A stretch of 41,397 nt of DNA from Candidatus Palauibacter rhopaloidicola (GCA_026914155.1 JAPPGH010000041.1:1286-42682); one strand, 5' to 3'; numbered from the stretch's first letter, positions 1 through 9,075 are shown. The notes: generated by a model from the sequence alone, not told the origin. A program made the numbers and translations.

Positions 1-588
1 CCCGAATCCCCATCCAGACGCCCCGCCCGCACGTGCCGACGCCCCGCCCGCACCCCGCTGCGCCCCACCAGCACCCCGCTGCGCCCCACCGGCGCCCGGC
101 TGCGCCCCGCCCGCACCCGATTGCGCGCCATCGGCTCCCCGATGCGGCCCACCAGCACCGGACCGTGCCCCGCCGGCTCCCGGAAACCCGCCAATGGTGG
201 TGACCTGCAACGACCCGTCGGCCAGCTGGCGCTCGATGCGGCGCTGAATCCGCTTCTGGATCCAGCGCCGGCTCGGGGGCAGCAGCAGCGAGAACCCGAC
301 GACATCCGTGAGCAGCCCAGGGGTGAGCAGGAGCGCGCCTCCCAGCAGGACGCAGAGCCCGTCCATCAGCGCCCGCCCGGGTACGCCGCCCCGAGCCAGC
401 CGCTGCTGGAAGGACCACAGTGCGCGCAGCCCCTCGCGTCGCGCCAGCCACGCCCCCGCAACTCCCGTGAGCACACAAAGCGACAGCGTGGGAAACAGCC
501 CGATCGCGCCACCCAGACGGATCAGAAGGAACAGCTCGAGCAGCGGGACCGCCACGAAGATGAGCGCGAGCCTGGACAGTATCGACAT
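1..588 (-). CDS. fxsA: FxsA family membrane protein, C-terminus cut by window edge
   Basis: The minus strand is open from an ATG at 588 to the window edge (196 codons, no stop reached). The N-terminus starts MSILSRLALIFVAVPLLELF, followed by the FxsA-type order: hydrophobic helix, short basic loop, amphipathic WSFQQRLARGG segment, then a long hydrophobic stretch (LLGGALLLTPGLLTDVVGF) and a basic SRRWIQKRIQRR segment. FxsA is a cytoplasmic-membrane protein of about 150 residues whose E. coli member relieves F-plasmid exclusion of phage T7; its cellular role is otherwise unclear. Here the family domain ends near residue 136 and is followed by at least 54 residues of Gly/Ala-rich heptads, which E. 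coli FxsA does not have. It is divergent from ispH, with 145 bases between the two starts. The family call is confident; the true length is unknown. Confidence 0.85.
   Translation of the reverse strand, partial: MSILSRLALIFVAVPLLELFLLIRLGGAIGLFPTLSLCVLTGVAGAWLARREGLRALWSFQQRLARGGVPGRALMDGLCVLLGGALLLTPGLLTDVVGFSLLLPPSRRWIQKRIQRRIERQLADGSLQVTTIGGFPGAGGARSGAGGPHRGADGAQSGAGGAQPGAGGAQRGAGGAQRGAGGASARAGGASGWGFG
19..180 (-). repeat. 21-bp tandem repeat encoding GAGGAQR-like heptads
   Basis: Read on the minus strand, this tract is nearly eight in-frame copies of a 21-base unit encoding GAGGA plus two variable residues (RS, HR, QS, QP, QR, QR, SA). It forms the C-terminal tail of the FxsA-like protein. 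The unit length is a multiple of three, so changes in copy number keep the frame. Copies at the distal end are most alike, as expected for recent slippage or unequal crossover. Confidence 0.8.
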
Positions 589-733
589 GGGAAAGCTCTA
601 CACCGGCGCGGTGATTCCGGTGCCGGGAGCGCCCGCGGAGATGCCGGGCCAACGCCGCCGGGCGGTCGCGCAGCAGGCCCACATGCCCCGGCGCGCGGCT
701 TGATCGGGAGGCGCGGCTTCGCTTACTTGCCGT

Positions 734-2023
734 ATGGAGCAGACGTACTTCCGGAAGGGTTTCGGCCTGAAAACCCAGGTCAAACCCATCATCGACGCCG
801 AGTACCACTCGCAGCTCGTGGATCGCATCCGCGCCCGCGGCTACACCGACGTCTTCGGCGACATCACCGTGCGCCTGGCAGAGGAGTTCGGGTTCTGCTA
901 CGGGGTCGACCGCGCCATCGACTACGCGTACGAGACCGTGACCAAGTTTCCCGGCAGGAACATCTACCTGGTCGGGGAGATCATTCACAACCCGCATGTT
1001 AACCAGCGCATGCGCGAGATGGGCATCCGCTTCCTCTATCCGCGCGACGACCAGAGCTTCGACTTCTCGCACCTCACGCCCAGGGATGTGGTGCTGATTC
1101 CGGCGTTCGGCGTCACGCGCCACGACTTCAGCACGCTGCGCGAGATCGGGTGCCTGCTGGTGGATACCACCTGCGGCTCCGTGCTGAACGTGTGGAAGCG
1201 CGTCGAGCGGTATGCGCGCGACGGCTTCACGGCCATCGTCCACGGCAAGTACACGCACGAGGAGTCCCGCGCAACCGCGTCCCAGGTCACCCTGTACGAC
1301 GGCGGCAAGTACCTGATCGTGCGCAACATGGACGAGGCGAAGCTGGTGTGCGACTACATCGCGCACCGTCCCGGGAGCATGTCGACCGGGGAGTTCACGG
1401 AGCACTTCCGCGAGAAGGCCACGCCCGGGTTCGACCCGGAGCTGGACCTGAGCAAGGTCGGAGTGGCGAACCAGACCACCATGCTGGCCAACGAGTCGCT
1501 GGCGATCGCGGCAAGGATTCGCGAGGCGATGGTGGAGGGACACGGGGAGGAGTACGCCAGCGAGCGCTTTCGCTCATTCGACACCATCTGCTCGGCGACC
1601 CAGGAGCGGCAGGACGCGGTGGAGGCGATGATGCCGCAGCCGCCGGACGTGATGATCGTCATCGGCGGCTACAACTCGTCGAACACCAACCATCTGGCCG
1701 CCATGTGCCGCGAGTACACCGTGACCTACCACATCGAGGACGCGGTGTGCATCGACACGACGACGGGCGTGGTGCGCCACAAGCCCGAACTCGACCCGCA
1801 CGCGCCCGAGGTGGTCGCCCGCGACTGGCTGCCGGACGGGCCCTTCGAACTGGGCATCACTGCCGGCGCCTCCACCCCGAACAACAAGATCGGCGAGGCG
1901 CTGGCGCGCGTGCTGGCGATCCGGGGGGAACTGCCGGCAGAGGAAGCGGCCGACCAACCGGGCAACGGCAAACGCGTGCCGAGGGTGCTGCCGCAGGCGG
2001 GGGGCCGTTCGGCCGCTCCCTAG
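734..2023 (+). CDS. ispH: 4-hydroxy-3-methylbut-2-enyl diphosphate reductase (IspH), long form
   Basis: Catalyses the last step of the MEP isoprenoid pathway, reducing HMBPP to isopentenyl and dimethylallyl diphosphate with a [4Fe-4S] cluster in the cytoplasm. The three cluster cysteines are visible at about C55 (EFGFCYGVDRA), C147 (DTTCGSVLNVW) and C286 (TICSATQERQ). At 429 residues it is longer than the roughly 310-residue E. coli enzyme. The N-terminal extension and the internal insertion match the cyanobacterial/plant-like form. The last 30 residues or so are Pro/Gly/Ala-rich and probably disordered. The ATG at 734 is the first that includes the whole extension. The gene converges on lpdA and the two stop codons share CTAG. 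Confidence 0.95.
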   Translation: MEQTYFRKGFGLKTQVKPIIDAEYHSQLVDRIRARGYTDVFGDITVRLAEEFGFCYGVDRAIDYAYETVTKFPGRNIYLVGEIIHNPHVNQRMREMGIRFLYPRDDQSFDFSHLTPRDVVLIPAFGVTRHDFSTLREIGCLLVDTTCGSVLNVWKRVERYARDGFTAIVHGKYTHEESRATASQVTLYDGGKYLIVRNMDEAKLVCDYIAHRPGSMSTGEFTEHFREKATPGFDPELDLSKVGVANQTTMLANESLAIAARIREAMVEGHGEEYASERFRSFDTICSATQERQDAVEAMMPQPPDVMIVIGGYNSSNTNHLAAMCREYTVTYHIEDAVCIDTTTGVVRHKPELDPHAPEVVARDWLPDGPFELGITAGASTPNNKIGEALARVLAIRGELPAEEAADQPGNGKRVPRVLPQAGGRSAAP

Positions 2024-3429
2024 ATGTGAATCGCCCTTCCCAGCGCTGACAGCGCGCCTTCCGCCACGGCCTCGGAGAGGGTCGGGTGCGGGTGCATCGC
2101 CTTCTCCATCTCCTCAACGGTCGCCTCCAGGTGGCGTCCAACCACGAACTCGGCGATGAGTTCGGTGGCACCGGGGCCCACGATGTGCGCGCCCAGGATC
2201 TCCGAGTAGCGCTTGTCGCGGATCACCTTCAGGAATCCCTCCGAGTCGCCGGCGGCCAGCGCGCGCCCGTTGCCCACCCAAGGGAACCTGCCCACCTCGA
2301 TGTCGTGTCCGGCTTCCCGGGCCTGGGCCTCCGTGAGCCCCACGGACGCCACTTCGGGGTGGCAGTAGGTGCAGTTGGGGATGTTGCCGTAGTCGACGGT
2401 TCCGTGTCCGGCTCCCGCGATGTGCTCCACCGCCACTATGCCCTCATGCGAGCCCTTGTGCGCGAGCAGGGGCGGGCCGGCGCAGTCGCCGATCGCGAAG
2501 ATGCCGGGCACGCTGGTCTCCATGTGCTCGTTGACCTCGACGAACCCGTCGCCGGTGGTGGCCACCCCGGCCCGGTCCAGCCCGATGTCCTCGATGTTGG
2601 GGACGCGCCCGACGGCAGACAGGACGTAGTCGGCCTCGAGGACCCGCTCTTCCCCGGCCCCGTCCTTTACCGTCAGCCGGACGCCGCCGTCGTGGATTTC
2701 GGTGTTCTGGAGGGCCGTGCTGGTGAGGATCTTCATCCCCCGCCGCTTGTAGCTCTTCGCCACCGCCTCCGAGACCTCTTCATCCTCCACGGGAAGAATG
2801 CGGTCGAGCATCTCCACCACCGTGACCTTCGAGCCGTAGGCGGCGTAGATGTCCGCGAACTCGATGCCCACCGCGCCCGCGCCCACGATGACCAGGTGCC
2901 CGGGGGCGTCGGCCTGGAAGAGGGCGTGCGTGGACGACCAGACGCGCTCGCCGTCGATGACGAGGACCGGGATGTCGCGGGGCCGGGAACCGGTGGCGAT
3001 GATGACGTTGCGTCCGTGGTAGCGCTGCGATTCTCCGTCCTCGCCGCGCACCTCGACGGTGCCTCCTCCGGCCAGCCGGCCGTAGCCCTTGATGTGGGTA
3101 ACGCCGTTCTTCTTGAACAGATGGCCGATGCCGCGCACCAGCCGCGAGGCGACGTTGCGGCTGCGCTTCTGGGCGGGCCCCAGATCCACCCCCATCTCGC
3201 CCAGCATGATGCCGTGCTGCTTCGCCTTCTTCAACTGGCCGACCAGCAGCGCGCTGGAGAGCAGGGCCTTGGTGGGAATGCAGCCCACGTTCAGGCAAAC
3301 CCCGCCCAGCTCCTCGTACTCGACGCAGGCGGCGCTCAGCCCGAGCTGGGCCGCGCGGATGGCCGCGACGTAGCCGCCCGGGCCGCTGCCGATGACGATC
3401 ACGTCGAAATTCTTTTCGGCGTCGGTCAC
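2020..3429 (-). CDS. lpdA: Dihydrolipoyl dehydrogenase (E3)
   Basis: Flavoenzyme that reoxidises dihydrolipoamide of 2-oxoacid dehydrogenase complexes or the glycine cleavage system using NAD+. The 469-residue length is normal for the family. Visible features in order: FAD-binding GSGPGGYVAA near residue 14, redox-active disulfide C45/C50 in GGVCLNVGCIPTKAL, NAD-binding GAGAVGIEFADIYAAYG, FAD-binding AIGDCAGPPLLAHKG, and the C-terminal active-site HPHPTLSEA. The start is GTG, preceded by GGAGGT at six bases' spacing. No E1 or E2 gene is present nearby, so the partner complex cannot be named. Confidence 0.95.
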   Translation of the reverse strand: MTDAEKNFDVIVIGSGPGGYVAAIRAAQLGLSAACVEYEELGGVCLNVGCIPTKALLSSALLVGQLKKAKQHGIMLGEMGVDLGPAQKRSRNVASRLVRGIGHLFKKNGVTHIKGYGRLAGGGTVEVRGEDGESQRYHGRNVIIATGSRPRDIPVLVIDGERVWSSTHALFQADAPGHLVIVGAGAVGIEFADIYAAYGSKVTVVEMLDRILPVEDEEVSEAVAKSYKRRGMKILTSTALQNTEIHDGGVRLTVKDGAGEERVLEADYVLSAVGRVPNIEDIGLDRAGVATTGDGFVEVNEHMETSVPGIFAIGDCAGPPLLAHKGSHEGIVAVEHIAGAGHGTVDYGNIPNCTYCHPEVASVGLTEAQAREAGHDIEVGRFPWVGNGRALAAGDSEGFLKVIRDKRYSEILGAHIVGPGATELIAEFVVGRHLEATVEEMEKAMHPHPTLSEAVAEGALSALGRAIHI

Positions 3430-3548
3430 TTCTTCACCTCCGATTCAGTGCGGGAACCCCGAGAAGTGTAGGGGAGCCGGTGCGGGTTGCAACCCCCGTG
3501 CCGGGCTGCTTTGTGCGTTGCCGCGGGCTTGTTATATTGCGCGTTCTT

Positions 3549-3622
3549 CGGGACGTGGCGCAGTCCGGTAGCGCACCTGAATGGGGTTCAGGGGGTCGCC
3601 GGTTCGAATCCGGCCGTCCCGA
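3549..3622 (+). tRNA. tRNA-Pro (anticodon GGG)
   Basis: The sequence folds as a standard cloverleaf of 74 nt. The acceptor stem pairs CGGGACG (3549-3555) with CGTCCCG (3615-3621), and the discriminator is A3622. The anticodon stem pairs CCTGA with TCAGG around the loop ATGGGGT, giving anticodon GGG at 3583-3585. The T-arm is GCCGG-TTCGAAT-CCGGC. The 3' CCA is not encoded. The body closely resembles known bacterial tRNA-Pro(GGG), including the AGTCCGGTAGCGCA D-arm. It lies 58 bases upstream of the next ATG. Confidence 0.95.
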
Positions 3623-3680
3623 TTCGAAGGGTCAAGAGTGTCGCGGACGCGACGTTACCTCGTCCGGCAAGGAGCGCCTC

Positions 3681-5507
3681 ATGCGGCTGCACCTGAGTGT
3701 TCTCCCGGCTTTTCTCGCCTTGTACCTCGGATCGCCCGCCCTCTCGCTCGTGGGCAGTCCCCCTCCGGCCCAGGCAAGCGCGGGCGCGGTATCGGCGGGC
3801 TTCAGCCATGTGTGCACCCTGGGCGGAGACGGGGTGGCAAGCTGCTGGGGCACCAACACCTACGGGCAGTTGGGCGATGGCGGCACGGCCGACCGCGCCG
3901 AGCCGGCCCCGGTGTCCGGCGGCTTGAGCTTCCAGTCGATCTCGGTCGGGCACGGGCACGCCTGCGGGGTGACGGCCGACGGCGCCGTCCACTGCTGGGG
4001 CAGAAACGGGTACGGCGAACTGGGCGACGGCTCCACCACCAACCGCGCCGAACCGGTGCGCGTGGCCGGAGACTTGACCTTCGCGGCCGTGGCGGTCGGC
4101 ACCAACCACACCTGCGCGCTCACCGAGGACGGCGAGGCGTACTGCTGGGGGCTCAACAGCTCGGCGCAACTGGGCGTGGCGGCGGGGACCCCGAGCCTCG
4201 AGCCGGTGCGGGTTCCGGTGGACACCGAGTTCGAGTCCATCACCGCCGGCGTCGACCACACCTGCGCGCTGGCCGGAAACGGACGGGCCACCTGCTGGGG
4301 CTCCAACGACATGGGCGAACTCGGCGACAGCACCCGCGCGCTGGGCTCAGCGCAGCCCGGCGAGGTGGATGGTCCGAGATACGACGTGCTCTCCGCAGGA
4401 AGCAACCGCACCTGCGGGGTCACCGGTGGCGGCGACGCGTACTGCTGGGGCAACAACAACTACGGCGTCCTGGGCGACGGCACCGAGGAGCGCCGGGGCG
4501 GTCCCACCGAGGTGGCCGGCGGGCACGACTTCTCCACCATCTCCGCCGGCGGCGTGCACACCTGTGCGCTCACCGACGACGGAGAGGCGTACTGCTGGGG
4601 CCTGAACACCTTCGGCCAACTGGGCGACGGCTCGACCGACAACGCGCTGGAGCCGGTCGCGGTCGCGGGGGGGCACACCTTCGAGTCGATCTCGGCGGGC
4701 AACTACGGCACCTGCGCGCTGACCGCCGCCGGCGAGGTCTACTGCTGGGGCCGGGTGGCCGGGATGGGGGGTTACGAGGAGGGCGAGGGGATGGACACCG
4801 AGCCCACGCTGGTGGGCGGCGGGTCGTCCTCCGGTGAGACGGGCGCCGCGGAGACCGCGGACGCTGCCCCGGACGCAGCGGGCAATGGCCGCGACCGGGC
4901 CGCGCTGGCCGCATCCTTCGGCGCCCTCGCCGCGCAAACCCCCGTGCGCACGGTTCAGCCCGGAGCCCCGGGAGAGGACACGCGCGTGCTTGAGCCGGGC
5001 GAACTCGACGGCACCGAGCTCCCCCCGCACACGGAAGCCGATCTTCGTTTCATGCGCGGGATGATCCCGCATCACGCGCAGGCGCTGGATATGGTGGAGC
5101 TGCTCCGCGACCGCACCTCCAACCCGCGGCTGCAGCGTCTGGCCCTGCGCATCGAGATCTCACAGAAGGACGAGATCGCGATGATGGAGCGCTGGCTGCG
5201 CGAGCGGGGCGAGGACGCCACTGCGGGCATGGCGCACCACGGACACGACGGCATGATGGAGCTCATGCCGGGGATGCTCACGCCCGAGCAGATGGCGCAA
5301 TTGGCAGAGGCGCGCGATGCCGAATTCGACCGCCTCTTCCTGGAGTTCATGATCAGCCACCACGAGGGCGCGCTGGTCATGGTCGAGGCATTGTTCGCGA
5401 GCCCGGGCGCGGGACAGGGGTCCGCCATCTACCACTTCGCGTCGGATGTGGAGGCGGACCAGGAGATGGAGATCCGGCGCATGCGCGCGCTCCTGGCGAG
5501 CGGCTGA
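3681..5507 (+). CDS. Secreted RCC1-repeat beta-propeller fused to DUF305
   Basis: Exported protein of 608 residues. The start is the ATG at 3681, preceded by AAGGAG; an in-frame upstream start would run through the tRNA. A signal peptide (MRLHLSVLPAFLALYLGSPA) is followed by seven RCC1-type repeats spanning roughly residues 35-365, each with the pattern HTCALTxxGxxYCWGxNxxGQLG. Every blade carries a Cys-X9-Cys pair. A linker rich in Ala, Glu and Pro leads into a C-terminal DUF305 domain (about residues 450-605) with its two diagnostic HH motifs (PHHAQALDMVEL, SHHEGALVMVEAL) and many Met and His residues. DUF305 proteins form helical bundles and are often linked to metals, but their function is unsettled. 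It is the first gene of an operon with the LVIVD, FG-GAP and TonB-receptor genes. Confidence 0.85.
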   Translation: MRLHLSVLPAFLALYLGSPALSLVGSPPPAQASAGAVSAGFSHVCTLGGDGVASCWGTNTYGQLGDGGTADRAEPAPVSGGLSFQSISVGHGHACGVTADGAVHCWGRNGYGELGDGSTTNRAEPVRVAGDLTFAAVAVGTNHTCALTEDGEAYCWGLNSSAQLGVAAGTPSLEPVRVPVDTEFESITAGVDHTCALAGNGRATCWGSNDMGELGDSTRALGSAQPGEVDGPRYDVLSAGSNRTCGVTGGGDAYCWGNNNYGVLGDGTEERRGGPTEVAGGHDFSTISAGGVHTCALTDDGEAYCWGLNTFGQLGDGSTDNALEPVAVAGGHTFESISAGNYGTCALTAAGEVYCWGRVAGMGGYEEGEGMDTEPTLVGGGSSSGETGAAETADAAPDAAGNGRDRAALAASFGALAAQTPVRTVQPGAPGEDTRVLEPGELDGTELPPHTEADLRFMRGMIPHHAQALDMVELLRDRTSNPRLQRLALRIEISQKDEIAMMERWLRERGEDATAGMAHHGHDGMMELMPGMLTPEQMAQLAEARDAEFDRLFLEFMISHHEGALVMVEALFASPGAGQGSAIYHFASDVEADQEMEIRRMRALLASG

Positions 5508-5570
5508 CGTGATTCACGCCCGCGCCACCCGACTCGGGCCCGGCGCGGAACCAGATGGGAGAAGGGGACG

Positions 5571-7466
5571 ATGAAGAAGCGGCTTCAGATCGATCGACGA
5601 GCTATGCGGATGCGCGCGTTGTGGATGGGCATCGTGCTTGCGGCGCTGGCGCTGCCGGCGCATGCAGCCGCCCAGGCCGTTCCGCCCGGTCAGCCGCGGC
5701 CCGAGGAGCTCGCGGAGGTGCGCACCGACTCGCTCGCCGAGCCCGCCCTTCCCGCCTTCGACTGGGACATCCTGGACCCGCGGGTGAACCTGGCCGCGGG
5801 CTGGCTGGACGCCGAGAGCGCCATCTGGAACCTGGAGCTGGTGGCGACCACGCCGCGTCCGGAGGGCTTCTTCAACCCCGAGACGCCACGCGAGGGGGCG
5901 GGCTTCTCCAACACGGACCTCGCCTTCCAGGGGAATTACCTCTTCCAGGGCAATTACAACGGCTTCCAGGTCTACGACATCTCCGACCCCGGCAACATCG
6001 AGCTGCACGTGGCAGTTGTATGTCCCGGCGGCCAGGGCGACGTGTCGATCTACGGCGACCTACTGTTCATGTCCGCGCAGGAGACCCGCGGCCGCCTCGA
6101 CTGCGGCACCGAGGGCATCCAGGACAGCGTCAGCGTCGAGCGCTTCCGCGGGGTGCGCATCTTCGACCTGTCGAACCTGGAGGCGCCCCGCCAGGTGGCG
6201 GCGGTGCAGACCTGCCGTGGATCCCACACGCACACCGTGGTCACCGATCCCAACGACGACGAGAACGTCTACGTCTACGTATCCGGCACCTCGGGGGTGC
6301 GTCCCGCCGACGAGTTGCCCGGGTGCTCGGGACTGCCCCCGGAGGAGGACCCCAACACCGCGTACTTCCGCATCGAGGTGATCCAGGTGCCGCTCGCCAA
6401 CCCGGCCGCCGCTGAAATCGTCAGCATGCCGCGCATCTTCGCCGACCCCGAGACCGGCGAGTACGGCGGCCTCTGGCAGGGCGGCGACCACGGCGAGGGC
6501 ACCCAGGAGTCCCGCCTCACCAACCAGTGCCACGACATCACGGTCTACCCGGAGATCGGGCTTGGCGCCGGCGCGTGCGCCGGCAACGGCATCCTGCTCG
6601 ACATCTCCGACCCGGTGAACCCGGTGCGCCTCGACGAAGTGGTGGACCCCAACTTCGCCTACTGGCACTCGGCCACCTTCAACAACGACGGCACCAAGAT
6701 CCTCTTCACCGACGAGTGGGGCGGCGGAGGCCAGCCCCGCTGCCGCTCCACCGATCCGCCCGACTGGGGCGCGAACGCCATCTTCGAAATCGTCGATGGG
6801 CAGATGGAGCTCGCCGGCTACTACAAGCTGCCGGTGCCTCAGAGCGAACTGGAGAACTGCGTTGCCCACAACGGCGCCGTCATCCCGGTGCCCGGACGCG
6901 ACATCATGGTGCAGGCGTGGTATCAGGGCGGCCTGTCGATGCTCGACTTCACCGACGCATCCGACCCCGTCGAGATCGCGTTCTTCGACCGCGGCCCGCT
7001 GAGCGAGGAGGAGATGTACACCGGCGGCTACTGGTCCACCTACTGGAACAACGGCTTCATCTACGGCGCCGAGATCACGCGCGGCCTCGACGTCTTCCGG
7101 CTGTCGCCCAGCGAGCATCTCTCCCAGAACGAGATCGACGCCGCGAACATGGTGCAGGTGGAGGAGTTCAACGCCCAGTTGCAGCCGATGTTCACCTGGC
7201 CCGCCCACCCCGCCGTGGCAGGATCCTACCTCGACCAGCTCGAGCGCGCCGGCGACATCCAGCCCTCGCTGCTGCAGCGATCGCGGGACGTCCTGTCTGC
7301 GGCGTCATCCTCGCCCGGAGCCGACGTGGCTGCTCAACTGAGGGAGACCGCGGCCACCCTGGACGCAAACGCCGACGAGGTGAACGCCGGCGAGCGCCTG
7401 GGCGACGCGCCCCGCCAGCGCTGGCTTGCACAGGCCATGCGCGAGCTGGCGGCGTCGATGGATTGA
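5571..7466 (+). CDS. Secreted LVIVD-repeat (beta-propeller) protein
   Basis: A 631-residue exported protein with a signal peptide (hydrophobic stretch ALWMGIVLAALALPAHAAAQA). The body carries repeats of the LVIVD type, seen as NGFQVYDISDPGNIEL, RGVRIFDLSNLEAPRQ, GILLDISDPVNPVRL and GLSMLDFTDASDPVEI. These are expected to build a propeller on the cell surface or in the periplasm. Several Cys, His and Asp residues are conserved-looking (CRGSHTHTVVTDPND, CHDITVYPE, NCVAHNGA). The last 80 or so residues are helical and charged. The start ATG has GGAGAAGGGG just upstream. No enzymatic motif was found. It lies 63 bases after the RCC1-DUF305 gene and one base before the FG-GAP gene. Confidence 0.8.
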   Translation: MKKRLQIDRRAMRMRALWMGIVLAALALPAHAAAQAVPPGQPRPEELAEVRTDSLAEPALPAFDWDILDPRVNLAAGWLDAESAIWNLELVATTPRPEGFFNPETPREGAGFSNTDLAFQGNYLFQGNYNGFQVYDISDPGNIELHVAVVCPGGQGDVSIYGDLLFMSAQETRGRLDCGTEGIQDSVSVERFRGVRIFDLSNLEAPRQVAAVQTCRGSHTHTVVTDPNDDENVYVYVSGTSGVRPADELPGCSGLPPEEDPNTAYFRIEVIQVPLANPAAAEIVSMPRIFADPETGEYGGLWQGGDHGEGTQESRLTNQCHDITVYPEIGLGAGACAGNGILLDISDPVNPVRLDEVVDPNFAYWHSATFNNDGTKILFTDEWGGGGQPRCRSTDPPDWGANAIFEIVDGQMELAGYYKLPVPQSELENCVAHNGAVIPVPGRDIMVQAWYQGGLSMLDFTDASDPVEIAFFDRGPLSEEEMYTGGYWSTYWNNGFIYGAEITRGLDVFRLSPSEHLSQNEIDAANMVQVEEFNAQLQPMFTWPAHPAVAGSYLDQLERAGDIQPSLLQRSRDVLSAASSSPGADVAAQLRETAATLDANADEVNAGERLGDAPRQRWLAQAMRELAASMD

Positions 7467-7467
7467 G

Positions 7468-9075
7468 ATGAGGGCAGCCCTCGCGCTCGTTGCGAGCATC
7501 GTTCTCGCCTGCGCGGAGCCGGGCGATCAGCGCGAGACTTCCGCGACCGGCTCCCCGTCGCCCGCGGCCGAAGGCGCATCCCTCCCCACCGCCCTCTGGC
7601 ACGACGCCACCGACGAACTCCTGCCCGCCACCGGCGAGTGGACCAACAAGGTCGAGCTGGCCGACATCGACGGGGACGGGCGGATCGACCTGCTGTTCGC
7701 GAACGGGGGCAACTATTCCGAGCCGGGTGAGCCCGAACTGAACCGCGCGTTCGCCAATCGCGGCCCGGGCCAGCCCTTCGAGGAGGTGACCGGCCGGGTG
7801 TTCGGCTCCACGCCGGACCTCGCGCGGGTCATCAAGGCGCGCGACTTCGACGGGGACGGGAATACCGACATTCTCGTCGGGGCGACCTACCAGACCCGGA
7901 GCCGTCTGTACATGGGGACGGGAGAGGGCGCCTTCGAGGAACGCACCGCGACCCACCTCCCACAGATGCCGCTCAGCCTGGGGGACGCCGAGCCCGGCGA
8001 CGTCGACCGCGACGGCGACCTCGACCTGGTGCTGGCGGACTGGGGCCCCGGCAACAACATGACCAACCAGGGCGGCCGCACGCGCGTCTGGCTGAACGAC
8101 GGCAAGGGCCGCTTCACCGACGCCACCGACGACCGCATGCCCGCGACCCTGGTCCGTTTCTCCTGGGACCTCGAGCTGGTCGACGTCGACAACGACTTCG
8201 ACCTCGACGTGCTGGTGTCGTGCAAGCGCTGCGCGGGCAGCCTGCTCTTCCGCAACGACGGCACCGGCACCTTCGAGGAGGATCCGCGCGGGCTGCCGCA
8301 ATACACCAACAACTACGAGTTCGAGGCGATGGACCTCAACGGCGACGGTTTTCTCGACCTCGTGACCATCAACGACGGCGAGATCGTCGGCGAACGCGGC
8401 TCCCGCCGGCGCGAACACGTCTTTCGCAACGACGGCGAGGGCCGATTCGTGGACGCCACGGACGCCTGGTGGCCCACCTCGGAAAACATCGGGGAGGACG
8501 ACAACGTCGTGGCCTTCCTCGACTTCGATTCCGACTACGACGCCGACTTCCTGATCGGCTCGCTGAGCGGGCCCGATCGCCTGCTGATCAACGATGGCAC
8601 CGGCCGGCTGCGCGTGGCCACGGACGTGTTTACCGGCGCGGAAACGCCCGGCACGCTCGGCATGGCCATCGCCGACCTGGACGGCGACGGCCGCATCGAC
8701 GTGGTGCAGTCCCAGGGAGAGCATCCCACGGCCATCCAGGAGCGCATCTTCCTGGGGCGGGAGCTCGACGCCTACAACGCGATTCCCGTCGTGGGTCAGC
8801 CGCTGACCGTGCCGGACGCCGACAGCGCCCTGGTCATGATCCGCATCCACGAGCGCAAGAGCCCGCTGCTCGCGGCGGAGTGGGAATCCGTCGAAGTGAC
8901 GTGGGAATCCGCAGATGGCCAAGGGACGGTGCCCATGCGCTGGTACGGCGAATACCTCTGGCGGGCCCGCATTCCGCTGGACGCGAGGCCATCGGTCATT
9001 GACGCGAGGGCTGTGTCCGGCAACCGGACGCGCGTGCAGTACATGCGTGCCGGCCAGGGAGCGTCCGGAGCCTGA
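7468..9075 (+). CDS. FG-GAP/VCBS-repeat lipoprotein
   Basis: A 535-residue protein whose ATG at 7468 follows the previous stop by one base. The N-terminus MRAALALVASIVLACAEPG fits a lipoprotein signal with the lipidated cysteine in VLAC. At least seven Asp-rich calcium-loop repeats are visible: DIDGDGRIDLL, DFDGDGNTDIL, DVDRDGDLDLV, DVDNDFDLDVL, DLNGDGFLDLV, DFDSDYDADFL and DLDGDGRIDVV. These are typical of integrin-like FG-GAP/VCBS propellers. The C-terminal 100 residues or so form a separate beta-rich domain without repeats. It probably acts at the outer surface, binding a ligand or partner. Its position directly before a TonB-dependent receptor suggests a surface partner for that receptor. 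Confidence 0.82.
   Translation: MRAALALVASIVLACAEPGDQRETSATGSPSPAAEGASLPTALWHDATDELLPATGEWTNKVELADIDGDGRIDLLFANGGNYSEPGEPELNRAFANRGPGQPFEEVTGRVFGSTPDLARVIKARDFDGDGNTDILVGATYQTRSRLYMGTGEGAFEERTATHLPQMPLSLGDAEPGDVDRDGDLDLVLADWGPGNNMTNQGGRTRVWLNDGKGRFTDATDDRMPATLVRFSWDLELVDVDNDFDLDVLVSCKRCAGSLLFRNDGTGTFEEDPRGLPQYTNNYEFEAMDLNGDGFLDLVTINDGEIVGERGSRRREHVFRNDGEGRFVDATDAWWPTSENIGEDDNVVAFLDFDSDYDADFLIGSLSGPDRLLINDGTGRLRVATDVFTGAETPGTLGMAIADLDGDGRIDVVQSQGEHPTAIQERIFLGRELDAYNAIPVVGQPLTVPDADSALVMIRIHERKSPLLAAEWESVEVTWESADGQGTVPMRWYGEYLWRARIPLDARPSVIDARAVSGNRTRVQYMRAGQGASGA

Noticed and set aside
3480..3680. An upstream extension of the RCC1-DUF305 gene
   Set aside because: The frame stays open but runs through the tRNA-Pro; the ATG at 3681 has a good ribosome-binding site and a signal peptide.
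3801..4750. The repetitive DNA in the RCC1 gene as a CRISPR-like array
   Set aside because: The units are about 150-160 bases, in frame and diverged, and encode propeller blades; there are no short spacers or cas genes.
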